Notes: generated by a model not told the origin, from the sequence alone. 46,648 nucleotides of DNA from Chara braunii (GCA_003427395.1 BFEA01000039.1:2435605-2482252); one strand, 5' to 3'; positions 10,200-21,236 are shown, counted from the stretch's first letter. Translations and numbers: made by a program.

Positions 10200-10920
10200 C
10201 AGAAGCGAAGTGCGAACTAACTCGGACTTAACGAAATGGAGGACGAAAAGGACGTAAGAGATGGGTGTTCGAAATGCACACGAAGTCACAACAATCGGGT
10301 GAAGGATAGGAAAGACAGAAGTTCGGAGGGAAGACAATAACTGTTCGGAAAGATTGCGACCCAACTAAATGCCCTCGAAACGAGTAAGATGTGGTTTATC
10401 GACAAGTGCAAAGGGTGTCGACAAGTGCGAACTAACTCGGAATTGTGGAACTGAAGACTTGAAAGACGCACGAAACGAGTAAGATATGGTTTATTGACAA
10501 GTGTGAATCGACAAGTGATAACTAACTCGCAGTTCTGCTGACAGGACAACAATTGCAACCCGAAGTACAACGGGAAAGGACAAATTGACTCCGAATTGTG
10601 GAACTGAAGTCCTGGTTTATCGACAAGTGAGAACTAACTCGCAGTTCTGTAGACAAGACAATAACGACGATGCGCAGCACTAGGGGAAAGTACGAACTAA
10701 CTCGGAATTGTGGAACTGAAGACCTGAAAGCCGCACGGGTTGGGTTGTCAACACTCCAGCAGTGTTGCTCAAAAAGTGCGAACTAACTTGCATTTGTGGA
10801 AATAAAGAACTGCCTTTAATGAAATATGTGTCTAACCTTGGGAAAACTGCGAATAACCTCGCAGTTGTCACTCCTCGAACACTATACGTCGCAAACTGCG
10901 AACTGACTCGCAATATATCT
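10200..10920. repeat. Cluster of ~8-9 near-palindromes upstream of the minus-strand gene
   Basis: Copies or derivatives begin near 10,208, 10,423, 10,513, 10,625, 10,687, 10,774, 10,842 and 10,893, most sharing the core GCGAACTAACTCG. They sit in irregular repeat units that also share GGAATTGTGGAACTGAAG and GGTTTATCGACAAG. The cluster starts about 80 bp upstream of the ATG at 10,122, the place expected for a promoter or operator region. No TATA box or other core element is assignable with confidence. Confidence 0.75.
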
Positions 10921-10925
10921 CTCTC

Positions 10926-10971
<46 letters not shown>

Positions 10972-11130
10972 GTCGGCGACCTCACAAGGGACATGTGAGC
11001 GAAAATCGGAAATTGATTCGGTGTTCAGTGTAGCAATATATCTTTATATATATATATGTAGATATCAGGTCGGCGACCTCACAAGGGACAGGTGAGCGAA
11101 AATCGAGAATTGATTCGGTGTTCAGTGTAG
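10909..11130 (+). repeat. Two-copy tandem repeat with (TA)n tracts and a dyad
   Basis: An AT-dinucleotide tract (about 10,921-10,968) is followed by AGGTCGGCGACCT, a perfect dyad with a one-base centre, then ACAAGGGACATGTGAGCG and TTGATTCGGTGTTCAGTGTAG. The same order recurs about 97 bp later, with a short TA tract near 11,044-11,058 and the dyad at 11,067-11,079. TTGATTCGGGGTTC near 11,140 is a third fragment. No coding potential. Confidence 0.8.
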
Positions 11131-12060
11131 AAACTAGGTATTGATTCGGGGTTCGCCATGCGCATCGACGACTCCAAGTTGCGAAGGGGATCGAGCAGCT
11201 TTATACGAACGTTATCGTGGCTATGGCGAAAGGTAATCGAGCTGCGGAACGCGGATCGGATATGGCGGACGGAGGTGGAGGGTGGAGAAAAGAGATCAGA
11301 GCACGTCCACTGGCGAACCAACAAAAACGGGAATTGATTCAGGGTTCAACAGAACGCGGCTGCGGCGTTATATCCTGCAGGTACAGACAGGGCATCTGGG
11401 AATGTGTTCGGACATCGGACACAGAATAAGACAACTCAAGTTATATGATTTTACCTTTGTCGTGCATTGAGCGAGCAACCAACCACCATACTAGCTATGG
11501 TGGAGGGATATCGAGCTAGGAAGAGCGAAGACCGAGGAGCGAAGAGCGAACCGAACACAATGTGGCAACTGTGGACGGAGCGAAGAGCGAAGAGTGAGCG
11601 GGCTATGGGGGAAGGTGGTGTGGGCTGAAGACCAAATATCAGAACGCGCGCAGAAGTGATAGCGCGACTTGATCTGTGGAGCGCCAACAAAAGGGATAAC
11701 TCAAGGGCTACAATGCCTTTTATACTTTGTTGCAGCAGGCCTCGCGTCAAGATCAAGGTGGGGCCGAATCGATTCGTATATCGCACCCCTGGGCCCATAA
11801 AACGCCATCAAGGTGGGGCCGAATCGATTCGCGTATCGCACCCCTGGGCCCATAAAACGCCAGGGCCTATAAACGGTAAGGGGTACCGAAAATTGTCAGC
11901 CGTCGATCAACAATTTTCAATTGCGCAGATGAACGGAGCCACTGTTATGCCAGTGGCCCCAAAATCTCCGTCTACTCCGGCGTGCAATGATGTGACAGTT
12001 CCCGAAAACAAGGGGCAGGCAATGTCATTTTCGCAGTTGTAATCTGGACCGCCAATCGGC
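11131..12060. other. Non-coding centre, with a 55-bp direct repeat
   Basis: No gene is supported. A 55-bp unit is tandemly duplicated (starting 11,752 and 11,807). Each copy holds the perfect 12-bp palindrome CGAATCGATTCG and the palindrome TGGGCCCA. Around 11,515-11,605 there are short GAGCGAAGAGCGAA repeats. Small open frames on both strands have no recognisable protein features. Confidence 0.6.
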
Positions 12061-13760
12061 ATGATCCGACGCACGAGGTCAGGCGGAAGATTCTATAAGG
12101 TGCGGCGATTCGTTGTGCGCCGAGGCGGTTCGTTGCGCGCGGAGGCCAGGCGACGGTTTATTTCCCGCCGAGGCGCGCCGATTCATTGTGCGCCGCGGTA
12201 AAAAACACTGGAAATCTATAAGTTCCGTTGTCGCTGTCATTCGGACATTTTGCAAATGTCAATGGCGTTCGATATCGATGCGCTTAGCCATGCACCATCG
12301 TTATCGATGTGCTTAGCTCATCGTTATCGCCAACGCTCGCTATGCACCATCGTCATCGATGCGCTTAGCTCATCGCCATCGTGACGGAAAGCTATATCCC
12401 CCATTGCAGTCGTCGCGCTCGCCTGACCATCGCAGCGCTAAAAATCGCCATCGCTCTCATCGCAGCGCTGGCTATCGTTGCGCCATTGCAACGCTGGTAC
12501 CATAGCTGCCATCGCAACGTTGGTTCCATCGCTGCGCCATCTCTCAATCGGTGCGCCATCGCTATCGCTATCGTTGCCTTCGCTATCGCTGTTCCATCGC
12601 TGCGCCATCCCTATCGCTGTTTCATCGCTACGCCATCGCTATCGTTGTTCGATCGCTGCGCCATCGCTCTCCACCAGTGCGCAATCGCTATCATTGTTTC
12701 ATCGTTGTCATCGCTATCGCTATCGCTGCATTGTAACGCATTCCATCGCCGCTCTATCGCTCTCCACCATTGCGACATCGCTCTCCACCGCAGCGCTGAC
12801 CATCGCTATCGAAGCCCTCGTCAGTGTTATCCCACCTCAGCGCTGCGCGATTTCTCTCTCCATTGCCGCACGATCTCCCTCCATCAATGAGTGATCACTC
12901 TCCATCTCACTCCATCACTGCGCGATCCCTCTCGACAACCGGGCAACTGCCATCTCTGCCCCAGAGGCTCTCCATTACTCGTGCACGATCCCGCCATCGC
13001 CATTGTATTGTTGTTTTAGGCCGTCCTCGGTGCAGCCGCCCATCACTGTGGAATCGGACGAAACAGGTGACAGGTATGCTTAACGAAGGTTTAACTCGAT
13101 GGAACTGATGTTGTGCAATAACAAATCTTGGTCATCGCCAACCATTGTTGCGCGTCCTCTCTCCATCTCTCTCCACCGATGCGCGATCTCTACCGACTTT
13201 TCGTCATCTATCCCCATCGCTCTGGTATCTTTCCTAATCTATCTCCTTCATCATCCATCTCCTTCGGTGCACTATCTTTCCTAATCTATCTCCTTCGTCA
13301 TCTATCTCCATCGCTGCGCTATCTTTCCTAATCTATCTCCGTCGTCATCTATCTGCTTCGGTGCGCCATCTTTCTCCATTGCTGTGTTACCGCTAACCAT
13401 CGTTGCGCCTGCTATCTCCACTGTTGCGCCATGTTTCTCCATCGGTGCACAATCTCTCTCTCTCGCTGCGACACACCTCCCAATCAGTTCCCGATCTCTT
13501 TCCCTTCCTGCGCCATCCAACTTCTTCCCCGGAATATAGAACGCACTTTCATTATAGTTGTCTTTAGACTGAAAGATGACCCGAATTCAGCTGTAATGAC
13601 CGGACGTTGTATTCGGGGGAAGACTGTGACTTCATCCATCTCTCTTGGTGCGCCATCTCTCTCATTCGGTGCGCCATCTCTCTCCAAGTATTTTCATCGA
13701 TGCGTCGTCTGCCCATCGCTCCGTAATCTTTCTCCATCTAAAAAAATAGCACGCCATCTT
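12061..13760. repeat. Degenerate short-repeat tract (CATCGCTGCGCCATC-like)
   Basis: From 12,061 to about 12,200 is GC-rich with repeated GCGCCGAGGCG and GATTCGTTGTGCGC. From about 12,230 to 13,760 the DNA is a quasi-repeat of CATCGCTATCGCT, GCGCCATCGCTCTCC and later CTATCTCCTTCGGTGCGCCATC, with copies drifting so far that no fixed period holds. The open frames across it read as His/Arg/Ser/Leu-rich nonsense in several phases at once and are not genes. Confidence 0.75.
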
Positions 13761-13819
13761 TCCCTATTTCTCTCTTGCGGCGATCTGTAACTCGTACTAC
13801 ACGCAGAACGAGTCAGAAA

Positions 13820-14742
13820 TAACTTGCACTTGTACCCGCAGTTTCGTAATGGAAATGGTCGTTTACAAGTGCGAATTCATTCGCTCTTGAACCAACCAAC
13901 CCCTTAATTTGTCACTGTTTAGTCCATAGGTCAGAACGAACTTGCACTTGTACCTCCAGTTTCATAATGAAAATGCCCGTTTGCAAGTGCGAATTTATTC
14001 GCTCTTCAATCAACCATCCCCCTAATTTTCTTACTCTATAGTCCAAAAGTCCCAGTTTCATAGTGGAAATGTTCGTCTGCAAGTGCGAATTTATTCGCTC
14101 TTCAACCAACCATCCCCCCAAATTTGTGACTCTTTAGTCCATAAGCCCCTGTTTCATAATGAAAATGCTCGTTTGCAAGTGCGAATTTATTCATTCTTCA
14201 ACCATCCATCCCCCTAAATTTGTTCCTCTTTAGTCGATAATTCGCGTCTCTTCTCGGCCGAAAATAATGAAGTCCTTTTGTATTTGCGAGTTAACTCGCC
14301 ACTGAACCAACCACGAAGGCAATTTCTTATTGCACGGCGTAATCGAAATGTTCCTCTAAAGTGCAATTTTTTTGGCACTTGAAATTTCTCGTTGTTTAGT
14401 GGTGTTCGCTCTTGTTCCGACCATGAACTTAATTTTCTACTATACGTTGAATAAGTCCGAATCAGCTCGCATTTGTACTCTCGCTTGAAAAACTGCGAGT
14501 TTACTCGGACATATCCAAACCACTTGCACACTGAACGAGTGGGTAAGGAGTCGGACTTGAGATACCACTTGAGCCTCACATCAGGGTTCGACAAAACGAT
14601 ATGGATTCAAATGTTGTTGTTCCACTGTTTTGTGATAAATGTTTGAAATGTGAGTTTGCTCCCTCTTGTTTATTTCCCTGACCTCGTCATACGTTGACGT
14701 GATTTTCTTGTTGTACATTTTCCGTGTGAATCGTCTCTTCAA
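13820..14742 (+). repeat. Tandem array with one near-palindrome per ~96-118 bp unit, upstream of the transposase gene
   Basis: Near-palindromes start at 13,867, 13,985, 14,081 and 14,177 (spacings 118, 96, 96) with core AAGTGCGAATTTATTCGCTC. The units also share CAGTTTCATAATGAAAATG and CAACCATCCCCCTAA. Decayed relatives follow near 14,280, 14,358-14,380 and 14,490. The array ends about 250-500 bp before the ATG at 14,743, mirroring the cluster upstream of the minus-strand gene. From 14,520 to 14,742 I see nothing assignable. Confidence 0.8.
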
Positions 14743-15228
14743 ATGGCTGTCCAATCCGTCCATTGTGTCACGCCACCGCCACCGTCACGACAACACGGAG
14801 AAGACGATGTTCGAGAACGTAGTTCTTGTGACAACAGCCCGGAAGCTCCCTCTGATCGGCATTGCGGTTTGAAAAGGGAGTTCTCGATGTTGATCCCAAC
14901 GAATCATTCAGGCTCGTCTACGACGTCCGTCCAGCGTCGTTTTGTTCGCTTTACCGATGTTCCCGACGGTCAGCGCGTATCTACAGCGCTGATCCCCGTT
15001 AGTGAGGGTGTTCGGGATGTCGAGACGTTTCTCGGTGGGTGGATGTTCGTAGACACAGATTTTTGTGGTGTGTCCGAAATGACTGGATCAAATCTTGTGC
15101 GGACAGCGGGTAGACTGTCTGAAAGCATTGAAGTTACCCAACCCCTAGCATGTGACTACAGTCAGTCGTTGGTGGACACAGACTTCTGCGGTACGCCCGA
15201 TAGAAACGGATCTGATCGGGAACCGTGG
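14743..15228 (+). pseudogene. N-terminal part of the DUF7869 transposase-like protein (frame 1)
   Basis: Open from ATG 14,743. Low-complexity Ser/Pro/Asp region with a repeated short motif, FVDTDFCG (near 15,049) and LVDTDFCG (near 15,171). A further relative, FVNTDFYSS, lies in the next frame near 15,372. An imperfect 28-bp tandem duplication (TAGAAACGG at 15,201 and 15,229) shifts the frame by one. Deleting one copy joins this frame to the following one, so both belong to one gene. No domain is recognised in this part, and the ATG is only the most upstream in-frame candidate. Confidence 0.5.
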
Positions 15229-17915
15229 TAGAAACGGGTATGATAGGGACCAGGCAACGGTACTTGCGTATGAAAGTGCGAAGATAGGTAAGAGAATTGC
15301 ATGTGAAGCCGGAATAGTTGGCTCTCCGTCGATGACAGCGACGGGTGCAATGGAAAATTGGCAGACTGATTTTGTAAACACGGATTTCTACAGTTCATCG
15401 GAATCCTCCTAATCTGATTTGCCCAGAACCGCTCCCACGGACGGGTCGAAATTCCTAGGTGCAGCGCATAGGTCCCCGACCAAAAGCCAACCTGGAACTC
15501 CCGAAGCAGTCCTTCAAGTTTTGTCCCATCCCCTACCTTGAGAAAGGAGAAGATATAATCGGAAAAATAGGCCGGTTAGAAGGTCAGAGCATTCGAAGAG
15601 GGTCAAAACTCGATTGAATGAAACTAACATTGCGCTCATCCCTACGTACAAATGTTGTAAGAACAAGTGTCTTCGGGTCTTGACCATTAACGATATCAAA
15701 CCGGTGCGCGAAGCCTATTACGAAATGTCCCTCGAAAGGAGGATCGAGTGGTGGATGCAAACCCTCGACAATTTCACTATCCTCGACGACGGTCTGGAAA
15801 GAGTCAAACCAGTGCAGTGCAAACACCGTGTGTGCATCGCCGGTTGGTGCAAAATAATAGGGATATGTTGAAACACATTCCCTCGTTATAGCAAGTGCAA
15901 GTCGAACAGGGTCGTCCGTGGCCGTCATGGTCGATGGGGATTGTTGGACTCGAGACCGGAGTATGTGAGCATGCTGGCTCGTGTGACAAGGTTCGTGGAA
16001 GAACATGAAGATGCTATGCCCAACGAAATGGTTGTGAGGGGGACCTAACAACGACCCAAAATTAGGCTCCCTGCTTATTTCACGAAGCTCCTTGTATACG
16101 AGTCTATCAAGGCGGACTTGGAAGCGGCGGGTCAGACCGTCGTTTCGGAGCAAGTCTTCTACTCCATATGGAGGAAGTACTTGTGGCATGCCGACCTTGC
16201 CAAGTCTAACTCGTTCACAAAGTGTGGCGAGTGCGTCCGCCTTAGACAGGCCAGAGACAACGCCTTCCTCCTTCGTGACCATAGGGATTTCGATGAAAAG
16301 CACCGCAAACACTAACTAGATCAGGTCGCTCACCGTGCGGATTACGCTGACTGGAAACTTCGTTCAATTTTGAACCCCGCGGAATACCTCTGCCTTATAG
16401 CGGATGGAATGGATCAGAAAAAGACAACCATTCCTCACATCGGCATGTATAATTACTCCAAGGATCATCGACACGACATGATGATGAAAATGAACCTCAC
16501 CAAGGTTGTAGCTCACGGCATGAAACCGTCCGTTTATGTGTACACGTATTTGCCTTTCTATGTGCACGGTTCCGATGGCACCATGACGTGCGTTATGCGG
16601 ACTCTATGTGAGTTGCAGGCGTCGGGAGAGAAATGGCCACGCCACCTGCGCATCCAGGCGGACAATTGCTGGAGGGAAAACAAAAACCAATACCTTATGT
16701 GTTTGGCCTCTCTTCTGATGAAATTCGGGATTTTCGAAGATGTCGAGGTGGGGTTCATGCTCGTTGGTCACACACATACCGACATAGACGCGACTTTTAG
16801 TGTTTTCTCGAAAAAACTGAAGGACAACGATGCTTACACCATGAAGCAGTTGTTCTCGCTTATCCAGTCGTCGCACAAGATACCGCTGAAGTGCAATGAG
16901 CTCGATCACATTGCCGATTGGCGCCAGGTAGTGGATCGATACGTCGATAGAACCATCGTCGGCGTATCGAAACCGCACCTCTTCAAATTCTTCATGAGTG
17001 ACGGCAGTCCCGTCATGGTGTACAAGAAGTACTGTACCGATGCGGAATGAATGTCGGAAGGCAGACCAGTTCACTGGTTCCTGGTTGTCGATGGGAAGTC
17101 TGCAGGCCCTACCTCCCCTCCACAGCTATGTGTTATTCCCTGTGTCGTTAAAGACGATTTTCGGATGGCTCGTGACAGTGTCCAAAAATTTCTGGACGTC
17201 CTCGAACAGCATAGACACATGTGGCAGACATACAGGGAGGAGGAGGTCGACAAGCGGGAGGATGCTTTGTCTTACTGGAAAGCCATCTTCGTCGAGGCGG
17301 ACGATATGATCCAAAAGCAAAAGAAGAAAGAGACGGAAGAGGGTGAGGAAAAGGATGTCCTCGGGGTGGACGAGCCGGAGATCTACCCTCACGCCTTCTG
17401 GCCACAATCAGTCAAAATTGTGGATGAAGTTCAAGAAGCCGATTCTCCTTCGCCATATGCTTCGCTTATATATGTAGGACCGAGGGCGGGCCGTCCAAAA
17501 GTGGACTTCGACCCTCGGCGTCATATAAACAAAGGTGATTTTCTTATTGTTAGGCCGCCTGATGAGGAATTGTCTCAAGGTGTCCCGTTCTGGGTTGGCA
17601 GAGCACAGTCTGAGGTTGTGGACGACCGTTCCTCACCGCATTTCGGTTGTTTATGTATACAGTGGTGGGTGCCTACAGGTCACTCGTCCGATCTTCGCGA
17701 AAGGTACTCCGGCGCTTGGACGAAGAGGTGGAAACTTTCCACTTCGGACGAGGAACAATGGCAACACGCCGAAACCGTGGAGAAGACCTTTTCGCAAAGG
17801 GACGGATGAGAGCAAATTCGTGACAGGCCTTGCGATACCGACATCCGTTTGCGAGAAAGCGCTTGTGGCCTTGGGGGACGACTGTCTTTCCGGTCCGTCC
17901 AATGTGCCCGCTTAG
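15229..17915 (+). pseudogene. DUF7869-type, RNase H-fold transposase-like protein with six in-frame stops
   Basis: A single reading frame runs to 17,809 and is interrupted only by TAA 15,410, TGA 15,539, TGA 15,869, TAA 16,046, TAA 16,313 and TGA 17,048. A Cys cluster, YKCCKNKCLRVL, then VCIAGWCKIIGI, are near 15,644-15,866. SEQVFYSIWRKYLWHA and FTKCGECVRL lie near 16,145-16,245. The catalytic-looking core is LIADGMDQKKT (16,397), IQADNCWRENKNQY (16,652) and VGHTHTDIDATFS (16,763), the DUF7869 signature whose Asp and His residues suggest an RNase H-like DDE fold. The C-terminal third has a charged helical stretch (QKQKKKETEEGEE) and GVPFWVGRAQ. A frameshift near 17,800 leads to a plausible C-terminus ending at 17,915. 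The family is widespread in algae and invertebrates and not well characterised; a transposase role is inferred from fold and context. The copy is inactive unless stops are read through. Confidence 0.75.
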
Positions 17916-18012
17916 ATAAATGCGAACCGATTCGGATTTGGTAGCTACGAACTCCGCTAAGATAATGGCGAGACGTGAACTGCGAACAATTTATGGTTTC
18001 TTGTCCTCCAGG

Positions 18013-18906
18013 ATGCATGACGATGACACACCATCGTGCGACGTTGTATATGAGACAATGTCCTTCGAAACCTCGTCGTACGCGAGCGAGTATTCCTTTT
18101 CGATAGAGAGTGTGGACACGGATCTTATCATCATGAACAAATGCATTTGGGCACAACAAATGCTCAGTCTTGACAGCGATTATCTGCATATCGAAGCTGG
18201 GGTCGGCCTCGACGGTTACACTGCACCCGAAATACGTGTTGTTGATGGACAAACTACAATAGTTCGTAATAGAGGATCAAATATGTGGTACCTTTACTGG
18301 AGTTTAGAAGAAGTCCGACTTTTGGAAGTTTCATCCAGTCAGGAGGAGACGATGGACGTCTAGGATATGGTAGATGACTGAGAGTCGCTGCGCTTCGAAC
18401 AAGAGTGGGGTTGCATGGACGAGCAGCATGCTAAACTTTGCGCATGGTACTGCATCGGGAAGCCGCAGTTGCGTTTTCCTGTGATCATAGACTACCATGG
18501 CCGAGTTCGTCTGTTCAACCGTGGCACCCCTGTGCTGACTCTTTTCACGGCGGCCAAGCTTTGTGGTAAGCAAATGAGAGCTTTCTTCCTTGTGAGGGAA
18601 GACTTTCGCGAGCCTGCGTCCGTCGGTGCTCTCGACCGCTTCCGTGAACGATTCGAAATAGATCCTTCGCTCGCAAAAGAGTTGAATGAAAGGGTTGACT
18701 GTTTGGTGCATGGCCAACTTCACTTCTTTTTCGGATTGTGTGACAACATATTATTTACGTTGGAACACAAGGACAACTGCAATGACTACACTCTACTAAA
18801 AGTTTCGTATCACCGTTCGGGTGTCCAAACATTGGAGTTCGTAGGGGGTAGGCGGAGACAGATCTACGACTGTCCTTACTGTGAGGATGGACACCAGTCG
18901 CCATGA
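18013..18906 (+). pseudogene. Accessory gene A1, unrecognised; paralogue of A2
   Basis: Two same-frame segments, 18,013-18,363 and 18,415-18,906, separated by TAG 18,361 and TGA 18,379. The first has VDTDLIIMNKCIW and GSNMWYLYWSLEEV. The second has KLCAWYCIGKP, VIIDYHGRVRLFNRGTPVLT, VDCLVHGQLHFFF and a terminal Cys pair, YDCPYCEDG. Both parts match A2 at 19,413-20,348. The ATG at 18,013 directly follows TTCTTGTCCTCCAG, a good splice acceptor, suggesting a 5' leader intron. No known domain; CxYC-type ends may bind metal. The middle stop aligns with a TGA in A2. Confidence 0.55.
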
Positions 18907-19411
18907 CCTGCTATGTGAGACAACTCCGAGTTAGTTCGCACTTTGCTGTTGTACTCATAGGACGACCTCGCCGTTCATCGACGCCATCGTTGCAGGACTT
19001 GCGCTGATTAAGAGAGTAGTCTGACCGTTCCACCCAATAAGAGAGTAGTCTGACCGTTCCACATGAACGACGTGTTGGAGATGAGTCGAAGTTGAGAGGC
19101 GGTTGCAGGACTTGTGCTCAGTTGCGAAGTGCAAATCTACTGTGATTTATTTTCCAATCGTCGGCGGCGGTTGCAGGACTTGCGCTGATTTGCGAAGTGC
19201 GAATCTACTCTCACTTATCGACCCACATGAATGACGTGTAGAAAATAAGTCGGCATTAGATGACGGTTAGAAAACTTGCGCTCTCTTGCGATGTGTGAAC
19301 CAATTACCAATTATCGAACCCTTTCGTGCATATAACATTCCTGGAATTTTTGCTTATGCACTTGAGAGAATCGCAACTGACGCGCTTCCTTGCGTTTCTC
19401 CGCTGATGCAG
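18907..19411. repeat. Intergenic stretch with short tandem repeats and near-palindromes
   Basis: GAGAGTAGTCTGACCGTTCC occurs twice about 28 bp apart (near 19,010 and 19,038). A ~70-bp unit containing GGCGGTTGCAGGACTTG and a near-palindrome occurs twice (near-palindromes near 19,124 and at 19,195-19,216), with a decayed third near 19,265. Another near-palindrome relative is at about 18,923. No gene. Confidence 0.65.
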
Positions 19412-19412
19412 A

Positions 19413-20348
19413 ATGGATATCGGGACTTCGTCGCAGAGTAGGAAGTCCTCAGAGCCGGATTTCGATCTAATCATTTTGTCGAAGAACATTTGGGAAGACA
19501 TTGAACGCTCTGGTCTGGACCATGACTTCCTGCACCTCGAAGATGATGTTGCTCCGGACGGGGAAATCCCTTCGTGGCAAAGTGCGAAAGAAGGACAACT
19601 TCGGATTTGTCGTGATGTAGGGTCAAACTTTTGGTACCTGTACACTCTGATGAAGGATGTACAGGCATACGCTATCAGGTTGGAGTCACTTCTGAAGAGG
19701 GAACCCGTTGAAGAGGAACCCGTCCAAACTTCTAAGATGGTTTAAGCATGACACATTTTATGTGAGAAACTTAAGTGGGCGTCGTTGGACAAGTTGCATC
19801 AAAAACTGTGTGCCTGGTTTTGCCTCGGCCAACCGACGAAGTCGGCGCCGGTGATCATAGACTACTTCGGTCGAACGAGGGTGTGTAATCGAGGCACCAC
19901 CGTCGTGACGCTCTTCACTGCCGTGAAGGTGGACGGTCGACGAATGAGAGCTGTTTTTCTCACAAGGGAGGAATTTCACGGTGTCAAGCTCTCTTCTTTT
20001 CAAGTGTTTCACACGTCCAGCCCTACTGGTTCCCTTGCATGGTTCAAAAACAGTCTCGCCATAGATCAAACACTCAAAGATGAGCTGCATTTGCGGGTCG
20101 ACTGTTTGGTGCACCAACAACTTCACTACCTCTTCGATAGCTGCGACGAAATAAATTTCACAGTCGAACATAGGGACAATGAATTGCGATCTGTTTACCG
20201 TCATCTGGATTATTCAGCCTCCGGACCCCAGGAAGTGACTCTGCACAACGGGAAGACAGGATATGTGTGCGACTGCCGTTACTGCGATGCTGGAAATCTA
20301 CATCTTCACAAGCGGCATTCTGAATTAGTAGCTTCGTATTTTCTCTAG
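19413..20348 (+). pseudogene. Accessory gene A2, unrecognised; paralogue of A1
   Basis: Two same-frame segments, 19,413-19,745 and 19,785-20,348, separated by TAA 19,743 and TGA 19,749. Matches to A1 include DFDLIILSKNIW, GSNFWYLYTLMKDV, KLCAWFCLGQP, VIIDYFGRTRVCNRGTTVVT, VDCLVHQQLHYLF and the end CDCRYCDAG. The ATG at 19,413 directly follows CGCTGATGCAG, again acceptor-like. It has a ten-residue insertion relative to A1 (SFQVFHTSSP region) and a longer C-terminus. Function unknown; a duplication of an element-borne gene. A degenerate near-palindrome begins just after the stop (about 20,348). Confidence 0.55.
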
Positions 20349-20575
20349 TGCGAATAAACTCGTACTATGCTTACAGCCTGTTGAATTTCATGTTGGCCCC
20401 TTTACTTATCTCTCGTTCATCATGCCCCGTCTCCTTTGGTATACCTCGTTGCATGACAAACTGTCTATCTAATTACGAGTTCATTCACACTTTGCCAACA
20501 TCAGACGGTCTCAACTTCGCCGTTTATCAGCCTCTCCGTATATGACAAGGGCGCTGTTCTCTTTTCTGATGCAGG

Positions 20576-21236
20576 ATGTCGTCTGGAAGTTTCAGTGGGG
20601 CGGTCGTTGTCAGAGACCTCGGCTACTGCGAAAGTCTGTGAAGTGCAGTTGTTGCCATTGTTTAGAGTGGTTTGGCAACATTGGGCTTCCCAGATACCGC
20701 TACCTTCCGGTCCCCGAAGACGTTCGCGCTTGTGTCCAGTCGTCTGTTTCGCCCCCGCCTACCCCAGCTTTTCAGTACATTGTGATGGCCACGCTACGCG
20801 ACAGGCCCGTCTTCGAAATTGATTTCTACATTGCGTCCGAAGGGGAGTTGAGAAGCTGTTTGTATTATTCGTACGTAACCAACACATCTTTCGAAGAATG
20901 CCAAAAGGTTGTGAGCCTGCCATTACGTTTTTCTTATCGATCTTCATCATGCATATCGCCTCGTGCTTGGATGGAGAATTATTCCTTGTATCCGGCGTGA
21001 GAGAAGATGATAACAGTCCCCCGTTCTGGGGAGCTCGTTGTCCATTCCAAATCCGTCACTGGAGCAATTTGAATCGAGTTTTAAGAGATTTACTCCTGGG
21101 CGGCTTGCCGAATATCGAAGCAGATCTTGAGGCCCGAATTACCGAACCAAGTCCTTTTCATCGAGTTCAACATAGACGAGCACAACGACGACGATCGCGG
21201 GAGGCTACTCGAAGACTGAACATGCTGCTACCATGA
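20576..21236 (+). pseudogene. Accessory gene B, unrecognised Cys-containing protein, frame-shifted
   Basis: Starts after a clear acceptor, CTCTTTTCTGATGCAG/GATG. The best coding-looking frame carries VKCSCCHCLEWFGNIG (possible zinc-binding cluster), a Pro-rich stretch and DRPVFEIDFYIASEGELR, and stops at 21,000. A second frame (to 21,236) carries NSPPFWGARCPFQIRHW and an Arg-rich tail (RRAQRRRSREATRRL). They probably form one protein with a frameshift around 20,900-20,990, but the join cannot be placed. The ATG at 20,576 itself is in a third frame that closes after 21 codons, so the start is uncertain. No family recognised. Confidence 0.4.

Noticed and set aside
10971-11079. AGGTCGGCGACCT dyads as a bacterial-type operator
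   Set aside because: The two copies are simply part of a 97-bp tandem repeat next to TA tracts, with no gene start close by.
12381-12894. Overlapping Ser/Arg/His/Leu-rich open frames
   Set aside because: By-product of the CATCGC quasi-repeat; several phases are open at once with the same composition.
10200-14240. CRISPR array
   Set aside because: Spacing is irregular, the inter-repeat sequences are themselves repeated rather than unique, and there are no cas genes. The host is eukaryotic.
15584-16312. 242-codon minus-strand open frame opposite the transposase gene
   Set aside because: It is the complement of the conserved DUF7869 coding sequence, matches no family by eye and has no independent features; a shadow frame.
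15410-17050. A reassigned genetic code (TAA/TGA as sense)
   Set aside because: Long frames elsewhere (5,115-8,102 and 8,119-9,327) contain no internal stops, and paralogue comparison shows CAA at a stop position in a sister copy; mutation is simpler.
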